A stretch of DNA of 64,000 bases from Gammaproteobacteria bacterium UBA5109 (GTDB lineage: Bacteria > Pseudomonadota > Gammaproteobacteria > Pseudomonadales > Pseudohongiellaceae), in NCBI GenBank assembly GCA_002414385.1, contig DHZH01000002.1, positions 62,001-126,000 of the forward strand. Direction: 5' to 3'. This document shows positions 1 to 8,569 of this stretch, in pieces (position 1 is the stretch's first letter; each line of letters begins with the position of its first letter). The notes beneath the pieces are model-generated. The model was given only the letters and a program-made list of their open reading frames with translations, did no database searches and was not told where the DNA came from. The translations under genes and the position numbers were made by a program.

Positions 1-1
1 T

Positions 2-310
2 CCGCTCCATGAACTGGCCGGGTTTATTGCAGAAGTCCATCAGAAAGGTTTTTTCTTTACCGAAATCAGGCTGGACAAACTATATTTTGATGACAAGGAT
101 TTTTATATTGCCAACCCCGAGAACATCAAGGTTTTTCCTACGTCAGTCTGTTATGCCGACCGCTACAACAACATAAGCACTCTACTGAATAAAATGGAAA
201 TTACTCAGCTGCAACGCAATCAGTTTATCAAGGACTATACCGAAGTTGCCGGCCTGAAAAATGTAACAGAATTTACCCGCTTATTTTCCAGGCTTCTGAC
301 CCTGCGTTAA
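2..310 (+). CDS. C-terminal part of a kinase-like protein (LPS kinase / WaaP-like)
   Basis: Only the last 102 codons are present; the frame is open from base 2 to TAA at 308-310. The beginning reads ELAGFIAEVHQKGFFF followed by a short beta-like stretch, which resembles the catalytic-loop region of the Kdo/WaaP-type lipopolysaccharide kinases. The surrounding glycosyltransferase and heptosyltransferase genes make an LPS-core kinase role plausible. The usual His-x-Asp of the catalytic loop is not evident (the equivalent stretch reads FFFTEIRLDKL), and no clear DFG motif follows, so it may be a degenerate kinase. The 3' end overlaps the end of the opposing glycosyltransferase gene by 30 bp. The family call rests on weak similarity only; openness of the frame and context are firmer. 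Confidence 0.5.
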   Translation, partial: PLHELAGFIAEVHQKGFFFTEIRLDKLYFDDKDFYIANPENIKVFPTSVCYADRYNNISTLLNKMEITQLQRNQFIKDYTEVAGLKNVTEFTRLFSRLLTLR

Positions 311-1069
311 CTTCCTGTTATGCATGTCCCAGAGATTGGCGTATTTCATGTAGTTATAAAATGCGACATTGATACTGGTCAGCACACCCTGCAGTCCATC
401 AAGAAAATGCCCTTTAATAAAATATGTCCGTATAAAACTCAGTGGAAAAATTAATATCACCACAATAAAGCTGACCTTATCTCCGCGCTCGAATTTATCT
501 CTGGCTTTGAGACGGGCATAGAAAACCGATTTTTCTATTCGCTGGGAGTACGATAAATTTTCGTGATGCAGTATGGCTGCCTGGGTATCCTTAACCGGCC
601 CGCTGATATTGATACTTTCATGCACCTGACGATTGTCGTATTCACCTTTATCTTTCCTGAAAAGCCGGATTAACCGTTCTGGCTTACCAAAACTTCTTGG
701 GCGTCTCCCCCAGCGATAAAGGAGCCGACGTGACTGCAGGGCAACAAACTGATCCTGCTGAATAAAATCTTTTAACTCGGCAATAAAGGTATCTGCCAGT
801 GTTTCATCGGCATCCAGATTAAGTACCCAGGGATGTGAGCATAAAGACAGGGCATGGGCTTTTTGTTCGCCAAATCCGGGCCAGGCATTAAAGCTGACTT
901 TGGTGTTGGGGTAGGATTCTGCTATTGCCAGGGTGTTATCCGTGCTGCCACTGTCAACAACAATCACTTCAGCAAAATCACGAAGATTATCGAGAACGCG
1001 ACGAATGTTATCTTCCTCGTTTTTGGTGATGATATATGCGCTGATGGGTATCGGTGTCGAATCAGACAT
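281..1069 (-). CDS. Family 2 glycosyltransferase, WaaE/KdtX-like
   Basis: A 262-residue inverting GT-A glycosyltransferase. The N-terminus ISAYIITKNEEDNIRR is the nucleotide-sugar binding start of GT2 enzymes, VVDSGSTDNT follows at about residues 38-46, and the metal-binding DAD lies at about 86-88 in NLDADETL. A hydrophobic stretch near residues 203-218 followed by basic residues probably anchors the protein at the inner face of the cytoplasmic membrane. This architecture is typical of the WaaE/KdtX group, which adds glucose to the LPS inner core; the neighbouring heptosyltransferase genes agree. The actual donor and acceptor cannot be read from sequence. It is divergent from the GT9 gene starting at 1180. 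Confidence 0.85.
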   Translation of the reverse strand: MSDSTPIPISAYIITKNEEDNIRRVLDNLRDFAEVIVVDSGSTDNTLAIAESYPNTKVSFNAWPGFGEQKAHALSLCSHPWVLNLDADETLADTFIAELKDFIQQDQFVALQSRRLLYRWGRRPRSFGKPERLIRLFRKDKGEYDNRQVHESINISGPVKDTQAAILHHENLSYSQRIEKSVFYARLKARDKFERGDKVSFIVVILIFPLSFIRTYFIKGHFLDGLQGVLTSINVAFYNYMKYANLWDMHNRKLTQGQKPGK

Positions 1070-1179
1070 CTGGCAAGCTCTGTCAGTGATTATGAGTGAG
1101 AGTCTCTGGCATTATACATGGACTTACAGCTTCACTCAGGTAGAATCTTCGGCATCACGCTAAGCCGGACTTTGCAGAT

Positions 1180-2289
1180 TTGACTCAGATTCCCAGCAGG
1201 AAAATTCCAGCAGACTATCGTCGTATCGTGTTACTGAATCCGACCCGCTACCTGGGTAATCTCCTGATCGCAGGAGGGCTGATTCAGGATTTCTACCATT
1301 ACTGCCGGGAACGCGAGATAGAATTTTTACTGGTCATTGATGCAGCCTACCGGGATTTATTGCAGGGCTCACTCCCTGACAAAGTACTGCTTTTCTATCC
1401 ACGTAAATTAATCAGACAAGGCTCCATCTGGCAAAAACTTACTGCCTATCTGGGCTGTCTTTTTGCCATTCGCCGTTTCAAAGCCGACATTGCGTTTAAT
1501 ATTGAGGAAGACAGTGTTTCCCATCGCCTGACTCAACTGTCCGGGGCAAGTTTCAGGATCGGCAGTAATGTGCAGCGTCACAAGCATGGATATGACCATG
1601 TTCTGGATATCAACTATCTGCAGCGTAATGCGGCACGACGTCATCGCTGGTACGGCTATGCCGATGTTTTTGCTGCATTGGGCCTGCCGGAAACCCGGGC
1701 CGGATATCTGCGGCTGTCTGTCCCGGGGGTAGAAAAGGAGTTTCAACAAAAACTGGAGAATCTTGGCCTTGACCTGACTGGCCCGACAGTAATTATTCAT
1801 GCCGGTGCCGCCAAAGATTATAAAAAGTGGCCGGCATCCAGCTTTGCGCATTTGATTCTCCTGCTCAGGAAGGCTGGTTACCAAAGCCTGCTGATCGGTG
1901 CCGGACAGGCTGATCAGGAAAGCAACATCAGGATACTGCAAGAGCTGCACAGCCTGGATCCGGAGCTTGCCTGCCTTGATCTCTGCAATCAGTTTTCTCT
2001 GGCAGAACTGGCCATCCTCATGTCAAAAGCCCGCGGCATGATCGGCAATGACAGCGGGCCATTTCATCTGGGTTCAGCCCTGGGTCTGCCGGGATGTGTC
2101 ATTTTTGGCCCCACTGACAAGACACTGTGGCCTCCACTGGGGAAGAAATCTGCGGTGCTGAAAGCCGATGTAAAGTGCGCTGCTGAGTGCACGAAAACCG
2201 GCTGCATTTATGCCAACCGATGTCTGACGGCCATCACAGCAGAACAGGTCATGCAGCGGTTTAAGCTTATGCTGGAAAGCTCTGATTAG
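1180..2289 (+). CDS. Family 9 glycosyltransferase (heptosyltransferase-like)
   Basis: A 369-residue GT-B protein of the ADP-heptose:LPS heptosyltransferase family. The N-terminal RIVLLNPTRYLGNLL is the acceptor-side glycine loop, VIIHAGAAKDYKKWP (about 205-220) is the donor-domain start, and GNDSGPFHLGSALG (about 287-300) is the GT9 signature with the nucleotide-sugar site. Cysteines near the C-terminus (KCAAECTKTGC) resemble those of other GT9 enzymes. It is the third GT9 gene here, on the opposite strand from waaC and waaF, so it may be a WaaQ-like or additional core transferase. The start is a TTG at 1180; no better ATG exists near the conserved N-terminus. Its stop overlaps the waaG stop by 4 bp (convergent). 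Confidence 0.82.
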   Translation: MTQIPSRKIPADYRRIVLLNPTRYLGNLLIAGGLIQDFYHYCREREIEFLLVIDAAYRDLLQGSLPDKVLLFYPRKLIRQGSIWQKLTAYLGCLFAIRRFKADIAFNIEEDSVSHRLTQLSGASFRIGSNVQRHKHGYDHVLDINYLQRNAARRHRWYGYADVFAALGLPETRAGYLRLSVPGVEKEFQQKLENLGLDLTGPTVIIHAGAAKDYKKWPASSFAHLILLLRKAGYQSLLIGAGQADQESNIRILQELHSLDPELACLDLCNQFSLAELAILMSKARGMIGNDSGPFHLGSALGLPGCVIFGPTDKTLWPPLGKKSAVLKADVKCAAECTKTGCIYANRCLTAITAEQVMQRFKLMLESSD

Positions 2290-3422
2290 GCCTGGTGGAC
2301 GTAGGCGGAGGCTGCCTGTACCAGGATGGCTGCAACGGTTTCCGGCATTGAATACAGGTCATTATTACGCCCGTAGGCAATACCGTTTTCTTTCCATTTT
2401 TGGCGTTGAGCCTCATCCCTGAGCACAGACTGTAATTGCCGGTCCAATTCATCCTGCTGAAAAGGCGAGGAACAGATATACCCGGCCTCGGCTTTTTTTA
2501 CGTGAAAGGCATAACCACAGGTATCTGTACACAGGACCGGCAAGCCGGCAACGATTGCTTCCACTATCACCATGCCGGCACTTTCCTTGATGGAAGGATG
2601 AATCAGCACATCAGCTGCCTGGAGAAAATCAGGCACATCACTGCGTCCCTGCAAGATCTTGAAATGTTTCTCTACTCCAAGCAGGCTGGCCATGTGCAGG
2701 TATTTTTCCGGCTCATCTTCACCAATCACATAAAAATATGTGTTCTGCCTTAAGGTATCAGGCAGCGCAGCAAAAGCCTGCAGGGAACGATCCAGGCCTT
2801 TGGTTTTAAAAGCCGAGCCAATCTGCAAAACCAGTAATTCTTCTTTGCCAATATTAAACTGATAGCGCAGCATCATGCGTTTGGCCAGAGAATCCTGGGA
2901 ATAGCGCCGGTCTTTTTTGATGCCTGCCGGCAAGGTCACCAGACGTTCCGAAGGGGTATGGTAATGCCTGAAAAATTCTTCGCTCTGTGAGGGAGACAGC
3001 AGGAGGGCTACAGTATCTTCATTTTCGCCGAACACGGATGCTTCAAAATCCAGGTACTGTCTGGCCCGTGCGGTCATCCGGTACAGTGCATTACGTTCAT
3101 TGAATGCTTTTTCAGCGAAGCAGTAGTCTGCCGCATAGTAATAATCCAGACCCGGCATTTTGTTGAACCCGAGGACCAGATCAAAATCATTGACCGTCGC
3201 TTCCAGTACCTGATCAACAAAACAGCTGCGACGGGCTACTTTGGTAAAACCCTGACCGGAGCGCAGTACAACCTTGATAAAGTGGGGTATCTCTCCCTGC
3301 CATTCCATGCAGAAAACCGTGACTTCCACATTCCGGTCATGACAGGCGCGAGCAATCTTCAGCATATCCTGCTGCAGACCCCCGAATGGAAAATATGAAA
3401 ACAGGACAAAGGCGAACTTCAT
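2286..3422 (-). CDS. waaG: LPS core glucosyltransferase I (WaaG)
   Basis: A 378-residue retaining GT4 enzyme predicted to add the first outer-core glucose from UDP-glucose to heptose II. The N-terminus MKFAFVLFSYFPFGGLQQDM matches the start of E. coli WaaG, as do FNKMPGLDYYYAADYCFAEK and the donor-site stretch ESAGMVIVEAIVAGLPVLC containing the E-x7-E pattern. Its length is close to the usual 374 residues. The gene begins immediately after the waaC stop, with no intergenic base, so waaF-waaC-waaG should be one transcript. The cell-location expectation is peripheral to the inner membrane on the cytoplasmic face. Confidence 0.93.
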   Translation of the reverse strand: MKFAFVLFSYFPFGGLQQDMLKIARACHDRNVEVTVFCMEWQGEIPHFIKVVLRSGQGFTKVARRSCFVDQVLEATVNDFDLVLGFNKMPGLDYYYAADYCFAEKAFNERNALYRMTARARQYLDFEASVFGENEDTVALLLSPSQSEEFFRHYHTPSERLVTLPAGIKKDRRYSQDSLAKRMMLRYQFNIGKEELLVLQIGSAFKTKGLDRSLQAFAALPDTLRQNTYFYVIGEDEPEKYLHMASLLGVEKHFKILQGRSDVPDFLQAADVLIHPSIKESAGMVIVEAIVAGLPVLCTDTCGYAFHVKKAEAGYICSSPFQQDELDRQLQSVLRDEAQRQKWKENGIAYGRNNDLYSMPETVAAILVQAASAYVHQA

Positions 3423-4493
3423 TCAGCTTTCCAGTGACTCGGGAATTGCAAGCCTGATTTGTTGCCATACCAGAGCAGGCTTGAGCGTGGAAAAACACGG
3501 TGGCTGTACCGAAAAAACATCGGCCCTTACTCCGGGCTCCAGGTCTTTACCCTGATAGGTACAGGTCTTGCTCAGACAGGGACTGCAGGACAATGTTGCC
3601 TGCAGATGTTGCTGATTTTTGCCGTAGGTACCGGTGCGCCTGGCATCGCTTGGCCCATAAAGGGCAACGGTTGGCCTGCCCAGCGCTGCCGCCATATGCG
3701 CCAGACCGGTATCAACGGCTACAATGCATTCACTGTGGCACATAAGCCGGGCAATTTCCGCTAAAGACAAACGCTCATTCACAATCGCATTGGGAATACT
3801 GTCGGCTATACGCAGGGCGCGACTTTTTTCAGCATCGCTGCCCCATAGCAGACTCACCTGATAGCCGTGCCCTGCAACCAGCCTGCCCAGTTCCTGCCAG
3901 TAGGTTTCCGGCCACAGTTTGGTTTCCCAGGTCGTGCCGTGCAGAAACAGGATTGATTTATGATTCAGGCTTGCTTCCTGTCTGAAGTTTCCTACTGCAA
4001 TTCCGTAATCAGCTTCAGTTTCGGGTGGAGTGTAATCAAGTGCCTTGGCAAACAATTCGCGGGTACGTTCTACTGCATGTTGTTTCCAGCTGACAGAATA
4101 GTTTTCATCATAGGCCCGCGCGGCAAACTTTTCCCGGATACTGGCATTATCAAATCCTGCGGACCTGGCTGGTACCATTGCAGTTATCATACTGCTTTTT
4201 ATCAGACCCTGAGCATCTATGACCAGGTCGTAGTTCGCATTTTTTAACTGTCGCATGAATCTTCTGTATTCCTGGTTGAAAAATAAAGTCAGCAAATTTT
4301 TACGCCAGCGCCGTAATGCAAGCGGAATCACTTTCTTTACAGCAGGATGCCAGGCTGGAATTTCGCAAAAGGCTTCTTCAACAATCCAGTCAAATTCGAT
4401 ATCGGGAATGGCATTTCTGGCGTCGGTGAGGGCGGGCAAGGTGTGAATAACATCACCCAGGGAGGAAACCTTAACAATCAGCACCCGCATCAT
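3423..4493 (-). CDS. waaC: LPS heptosyltransferase I (WaaC)
   Basis: A 356-residue GT9 heptosyltransferase predicted to transfer the first L-glycero-D-manno-heptose from ADP-heptose to Kdo2-lipid A. MRVLIVKVSSLGDVIHTLPA is the diagnostic N-terminal acceptor loop, FDWIVEEAFCEIPAWHP follows as in WaaC orthologues, FLHGTTWETKLWPE (about 178-191) opens the donor domain, and VAVDTGLAHMAAALGRPTVALYG is the C-terminal signature (quoted in two overlapping parts: VAVDTGLAHMAAALG and GRPTVALYG). It abuts waaG and waaF exactly, with start and stop codons adjacent, indicating translational coupling. Length is somewhat over the usual 320-330 residues. Confidence 0.92.
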   Translation of the reverse strand: MMRVLIVKVSSLGDVIHTLPALTDARNAIPDIEFDWIVEEAFCEIPAWHPAVKKVIPLALRRWRKNLLTLFFNQEYRRFMRQLKNANYDLVIDAQGLIKSSMITAMVPARSAGFDNASIREKFAARAYDENYSVSWKQHAVERTRELFAKALDYTPPETEADYGIAVGNFRQEASLNHKSILFLHGTTWETKLWPETYWQELGRLVAGHGYQVSLLWGSDAEKSRALRIADSIPNAIVNERLSLAEIARLMCHSECIVAVDTGLAHMAAALGRPTVALYGPSDARRTGTYGKNQQHLQATLSCSPCLSKTCTYQGKDLEPGVRADVFSVQPPCFSTLKPALVWQQIRLAIPESLES

Positions 4494-5525
4494 TTATGCT
4501 TCATTCTGTTCGAGCAGTTTCCCTATTGTATCAGTCACAGTACTTGCCTGTAATTTTCTCAGGCAATCGAGGTGACCCAGCGGGCACTCCCGCTGAAAAC
4601 AGGGACTGCATGGCAGATCCAGTCGCAAGATTGCCACTTTATCAGTCAGTGGTGGCGTGAAATCCGGAGATGTCGAGCCGTAGATCACCACCAGCTTTTT
4701 GCCGAGCGCTGCAGCAACGTGCATCAGGCCGGAATCATTGCTGAGTACAAGCGCCGCCAGCGATAACAGGTCCACAGCTTCACCAATACTGGTAAGACCG
4801 GCCAGGTTCCGGCAATGAGCCTGTTCCGGTTCAGCAAGCTGGTCGAGGATAGCCTCACAACTTTGCCTGTCATTATCTGAGCCCAGTAGCCAGACTTGCC
4901 TGCCTTCTTTAATTAAGACATCTGCCACCTCGGCAAAATAGTTTTCCGGCCATTTCTTAGCCGGACCGAATTCTGCGCCTGGACAAAATACGATAATTGG
5001 CCTGTCTGAATCCAGATCCAGTTTGCTGAGAAGTGCCTCATGGTTTTCATTAATGCTTAATGCAGGTTGTGGAAGCGGGTGCGGCAATCTGGACTGGGCG
5101 GGATAAGCCAGCGCAACAAAACGCTCCACCATCAGCGGGTAAGCTTCTTTGTCCAGTGTCCGGCAATCATTCAGCAGCCAGCCACGGGCTTCACCACGCC
5201 AGCCCGTGCGCAGTGGAATGCCGGCAAAGCGTGGAACCAGGGCTGATTTGAATGAATTCGGTAATACAATGGCCTGATCATAAGCCTGTCGTTTCAGTTC
5301 CCGACCGAGTTTAAGACGTTTTCCCAGGCCCAGTTCGCCATGGCCTACCGGCATCACAATCGCCTCAGTGACTTCCGGCATACGCTGTAAAATAGCGCGC
5401 GTCCATGCCGGCGCCAGAACATCGATAGTGGCTTGCGGATGCTCTTGCTTCAGGCTCTTAAACAAGGCCTGGGCCATGACCATGTCGCCAATCCAGGATG
5501 GGCCAACAATCAATATCTTCATCAT
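4494..5525 (-). CDS. waaF: LPS heptosyltransferase II (WaaF)
   Basis: A 343-residue GT9 enzyme predicted to add the second heptose of the inner core. It has the WaaF-type start MKILIVGPSWIGDMVMAQ, FCPGAEFGPAKKWPE at the donor domain, and LVLSNDSGLMHVAAALGK as the GT9 signature. The C-terminal LPCSPCFQRECPLGHLDCL matches the cysteine-containing WaaF tail. It is the first LPS gene of the minus-strand run and starts 7 bp after the stop of the GspE/PilB-like gene, so the ATPase gene may be cotranscribed upstream of it. The second residue is also Met (MMKILI); the ATG at 5522 is an equally possible start. Confidence 0.93.
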   Translation of the reverse strand: MMKILIVGPSWIGDMVMAQALFKSLKQEHPQATIDVLAPAWTRAILQRMPEVTEAIVMPVGHGELGLGKRLKLGRELKRQAYDQAIVLPNSFKSALVPRFAGIPLRTGWRGEARGWLLNDCRTLDKEAYPLMVERFVALAYPAQSRLPHPLPQPALSINENHEALLSKLDLDSDRPIIVFCPGAEFGPAKKWPENYFAEVADVLIKEGRQVWLLGSDNDRQSCEAILDQLAEPEQAHCRNLAGLTSIGEAVDLLSLAALVLSNDSGLMHVAAALGKKLVVIYGSTSPDFTPPLTDKVAILRLDLPCSPCFQRECPLGHLDCLRKLQASTVTDTIGKLLEQNEA

Positions 5526-5532
5526 GTTTGCT

Positions 5533-7308
5533 TCAGTTTATTTCAGGCGCAACCCTGAAGACTTCATTGATGGTCGTCAGCCCGGCGGCAACTTTTTCGG
5601 CGCCGCTGCGACGCAGACTGACCATCCCTTCGCTGTATGCCTGTTTTCTGAGCTTGGGCAAATCAGATTTATCTTCGGCATAATTTTGCAGCGTCTCACT
5701 CAAGGGCATGACTTCATAGATTCCTTCACGTCCCTGAAACCCGGTATCCCGACATTCACGACAGCCCACGGCTTCATAGACCTGTTGCGGAATTTCACCC
5801 TGCCAGTTCGGGTCCAGATCATGCCACTGCGTTTCATCGACACTTTGGACTTTTTTGCAGTGAGGGCAGAGAATTCTGACCAGCCGCTGGGCCATGACTC
5901 CGATCAGGGTGGCTTTAATCAGATAGGATGGTACTTCCAGTTCCAGCATACGGGTGATTGCGGATGGGGCATCGTTGGTATGCAAAGTGGAAAACACCAG
6001 GTGGCCGGTCAGTGCCGCCTGAATTGCCATCTCGGCAGTATCCAGGTCACGAATCTCGCCAATCATGATGATATCCGGGTCCTGCCGCAGTAATGCCCGG
6101 ACGCCGTTGGCGAAGGTCATTTCAATATTTTCCTGCACCTGCATCTGATTAAAACTGGACTCTACCATTTCAATCGGATCTTCCACGGTACAGACATTCA
6201 CTTCCTTGGTGGCAAGGGATTTAAGAGTCGAATAAAGTGTTGTGGTTTTTCCGCTACCTGTGGGGCCGGTAATCAGGATAATACCGTGCTTGTGCCTGGT
6301 CATGCTGTGCCAGCGTTGCAGGTCATGGTCATTAAGCCCGAGTTGCTGAAAGGATTTCAGCAGCACATTCGGATCAAAAATTCGCAGTACCATTTTTTCC
6401 CCGAAAGCCGTCGGCAAAGTGGAAATTCGCAATTCCACTTCCTTGCCATTGGGGCTGCGGGTCTTCAACCTGCCATCCTGGGGTCGGCGTTTTTCGGCGA
6501 CATTGAGTCGGCCCAGAGCCTTCAGGCGGCTGGTCACGGCACTGAGTACCTGCATGGGAATCTGGTAAACCGTGTATAACAGCCCGTCGATTCGAAAGCG
6601 GACGTTACCGATATCACGGCGTGGTTCAATATGGATATCACTGGCACGTTGTTCAAAGGCATACTGCAAAAGCCAGTCAACAATATTAACCACATGCTTG
6701 TCATTGGCTTCCGGCTCCTTGAGCGCACCCAGGTCCATCATCTGTTCCAGGTTGCCGATTCCCGGACGGTTCCTGTTGCCCTGCCCGCCGGAAATTGCCA
6801 TACCAATGGATGAGGCCAGGCGATAAAGTTCTTCGGTTATACGTTCCAGTTCCAGTGGGTTGGCCACTACCCTTTTGATGGGTTTACGCACCACCTGCAT
6901 CAGGTCTTCTTCCCAGTCAGATATTCCTGGTTCGGCGCTGGCTACTGTCACCTCATTCTCATTAACTTTGACAGCCATGATGCGATGGCGTTTGGCGAAG
7001 GCATGAGACATGACCTCAGTGACCTTGGTGGCATCGATGCTCAGGGGATCAATATGGTAATAATCCTGACTCGCCTGCTCGGCAAGTATCTGGGTAAGGG
7101 TTTCGATATCAAGCGTCCTGCCGGGATTTAACTGATCCTCCAGTTCCTGCTTGGCAAGATAAACCAGTACATGTTCCTTGCCGATCTTGCTGGATTTGAT
7201 CAGTTGCTGCAGCTGCTGTTTACTTATTCGACCTGCTTCATACATGCCTTTCAGGAAGGGCATCACTTCCAGCCGGCGATCCTGCTGCTTGGTCCTGGCT
7301 GTTTTCAT
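5533..7308 (-). CDS. GspE/PilB/MshE-family secretion or pilus assembly ATPase
   Basis: A 591-residue hexameric traffic ATPase of the type II secretion / type IV pilus extension family. An N-terminal T2SSE_N-like domain covers about residues 20-160. The ATPase domain has Walker A GPTGSGKTTT (347-356), an Asp box around CTVEDPIE, Walker B-like IIMIGE (413-418), the His box STLHTN (440-445), and the zinc-binding tetracysteine CPHC (481-484) and CREC (516-519). The tetracysteine favours assembly ATPases over PilT-type retraction ATPases. No pilin, platform protein or secretin gene accompanies it, and the next gene downstream is waaF, 7 bp away. It could serve a pilus or secretion apparatus encoded elsewhere; which one is not decidable here. 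Confidence 0.85.
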   Translation of the reverse strand: MKTARTKQQDRRLEVMPFLKGMYEAGRISKQQLQQLIKSSKIGKEHVLVYLAKQELEDQLNPGRTLDIETLTQILAEQASQDYYHIDPLSIDATKVTEVMSHAFAKRHRIMAVKVNENEVTVASAEPGISDWEEDLMQVVRKPIKRVVANPLELERITEELYRLASSIGMAISGGQGNRNRPGIGNLEQMMDLGALKEPEANDKHVVNIVDWLLQYAFEQRASDIHIEPRRDIGNVRFRIDGLLYTVYQIPMQVLSAVTSRLKALGRLNVAEKRRPQDGRLKTRSPNGKEVELRISTLPTAFGEKMVLRIFDPNVLLKSFQQLGLNDHDLQRWHSMTRHKHGIILITGPTGSGKTTTLYSTLKSLATKEVNVCTVEDPIEMVESSFNQMQVQENIEMTFANGVRALLRQDPDIIMIGEIRDLDTAEMAIQAALTGHLVFSTLHTNDAPSAITRMLELEVPSYLIKATLIGVMAQRLVRILCPHCKKVQSVDETQWHDLDPNWQGEIPQQVYEAVGCRECRDTGFQGREGIYEVMPLSETLQNYAEDKSDLPKLRKQAYSEGMVSLRRSGAEKVAAGLTTINEVFRVAPEIN

Positions 7309-7403
7309 AATTCACCTGAATAAAACATATGAATCGGGAGTGTATACGCCCGCCTCTGAAATACAAGCGCAATCAGGCCTGGAAAGGGTTCAGGGTGGGT
7401 TTC

Positions 7404-8381
7404 TTAAGTTTTGAGCCGTTTACGTAAGGTGTTCACTGCTCTGGCAATTTTCGGATCGATTTCCACTTCGTTTTTGAGCTTGCCGACTGTTGTCGAAACC
7501 GTACCGTAACGTTTAAGACCAAAACGTTTGGCAATATCCTGCAGGGTCACACCGGATAATTCCTGGCATAAATGCATGGCGATCCAGCGTGGGACATTTT
7601 TTGAACTGGGACCGCGTGATGCCTGATAAATACTTTTTTCACTGACTTTGAAATATTTGGCTACCGCTTCCACGACCTTCTTCATGGATGGCCGTTTCCG
7701 CGCCTGCTTACCTTTGGCAAGCCCCCTGGGTTTGGCTGGAGAGGCTTTGGACCTGGCGCTTTTTATAAACTGCTCACTGCCCAGAATGGACAGGCGGTTT
7801 TTACGGGCGTAAAACGCTGTTATTTCTTCCGGGAGATTTTCATCCACAAACTTGAGATAGGCAGCGTAGGCCCGCGCAGGTTTTCCAGCTCTTTTACCAA
7901 ACATCCCCAGCACTTCATCACGCTCCAGCCACTCCGGGGCTTTGGCTTTATTGGCATAAGCCGCCATGCTCGACCAGGGGATATCCACAGCAGACTTTTT
8001 GCCCCGTACTGGCAAAGCATGGATATAGCGCGACACCTCCAGAAGATAAGGATTGGCCTGCAGCAACACGGCTTTATAGCGTGAATGAAATATGGAACCG
8101 AGCAGGTTTTTTCCGGCCTGATAATGTTGTGTGTACAGACCATCAACCTGTCGCATAAAACGACTCAGGTTGCCTTCCGGGGTTTTAAGCAGCAGGTGAT
8201 ATTCATTTTTCAGCAGACAGTAGGCATGTATTTCAACATTGAAACGTGCACAGGCTTCACCCAGCCCGTCCAGGAATGCCTGATAATATTTTTTGCCGGG
8301 GAAGAGTGTAAAGCCTAGTTCGCTACTATTGCTTACATGATAGTAAGCATCGGGATACTCTATGCGTAAGGGGCGTGCCAT
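7404..8381 (-). CDS. REP-associated tyrosine transposase-like protein (RAYT) with DnaA-like C-terminal domain
   Basis: A 325-residue single-copy Y1-transposase-family protein. The N-terminal MARPLRIEYPDAYYH and the stretch NLSRFMRQVDGLYTQHY with candidate catalytic Tyr83 are typical of the RAYT clade, as are FHSRYKAVLL and YLLEVSRYIHALPVR. The HUH metal motif, normally H-x-H, reads E60-Y61-H62 here. The C-terminal part (about 245-320) contains LQDIAKRFGLKRYGTVSTT, like the DNA-binding end of DnaA, a known fusion in this clade. Such proteins excise and spread REP/BIME palindromes; a matching palindrome pair lies about 2.6 kb away at 11018-11079. There are no flanking terminal inverted repeats of an IS. 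Activity is uncertain because of the altered HUH. Confidence 0.82.
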   Translation of the reverse strand: MARPLRIEYPDAYYHVSNSSELGFTLFPGKKYYQAFLDGLGEACARFNVEIHAYCLLKNEYHLLLKTPEGNLSRFMRQVDGLYTQHYQAGKNLLGSIFHSRYKAVLLQANPYLLEVSRYIHALPVRGKKSAVDIPWSSMAAYANKAKAPEWLERDEVLGMFGKRAGKPARAYAAYLKFVDENLPEEITAFYARKNRLSILGSEQFIKSARSKASPAKPRGLAKGKQARKRPSMKKVVEAVAKYFKVSEKSIYQASRGPSSKNVPRWIAMHLCQELSGVTLQDIAKRFGLKRYGTVSTTVGKLKNEVEIDPKIARAVNTLRKRLKT

Positions 8382-8569
8382 GGTTCAATTCCTGTGCCTG
8401 ACCTGATCCTTTAAGTCTTTTTGTTAGTCTTTTAGTGCTTCCTTTGCTAGCGGCCCAACTTTGATGAATTTTATCAATGAATTTAATCGTTACGGCAATA
8501 TTCAAACCTGACAACAGAATAAACAATTTCATGGCAAGTTTGAACATGTGTACCTGAACGAGCAGGAAT

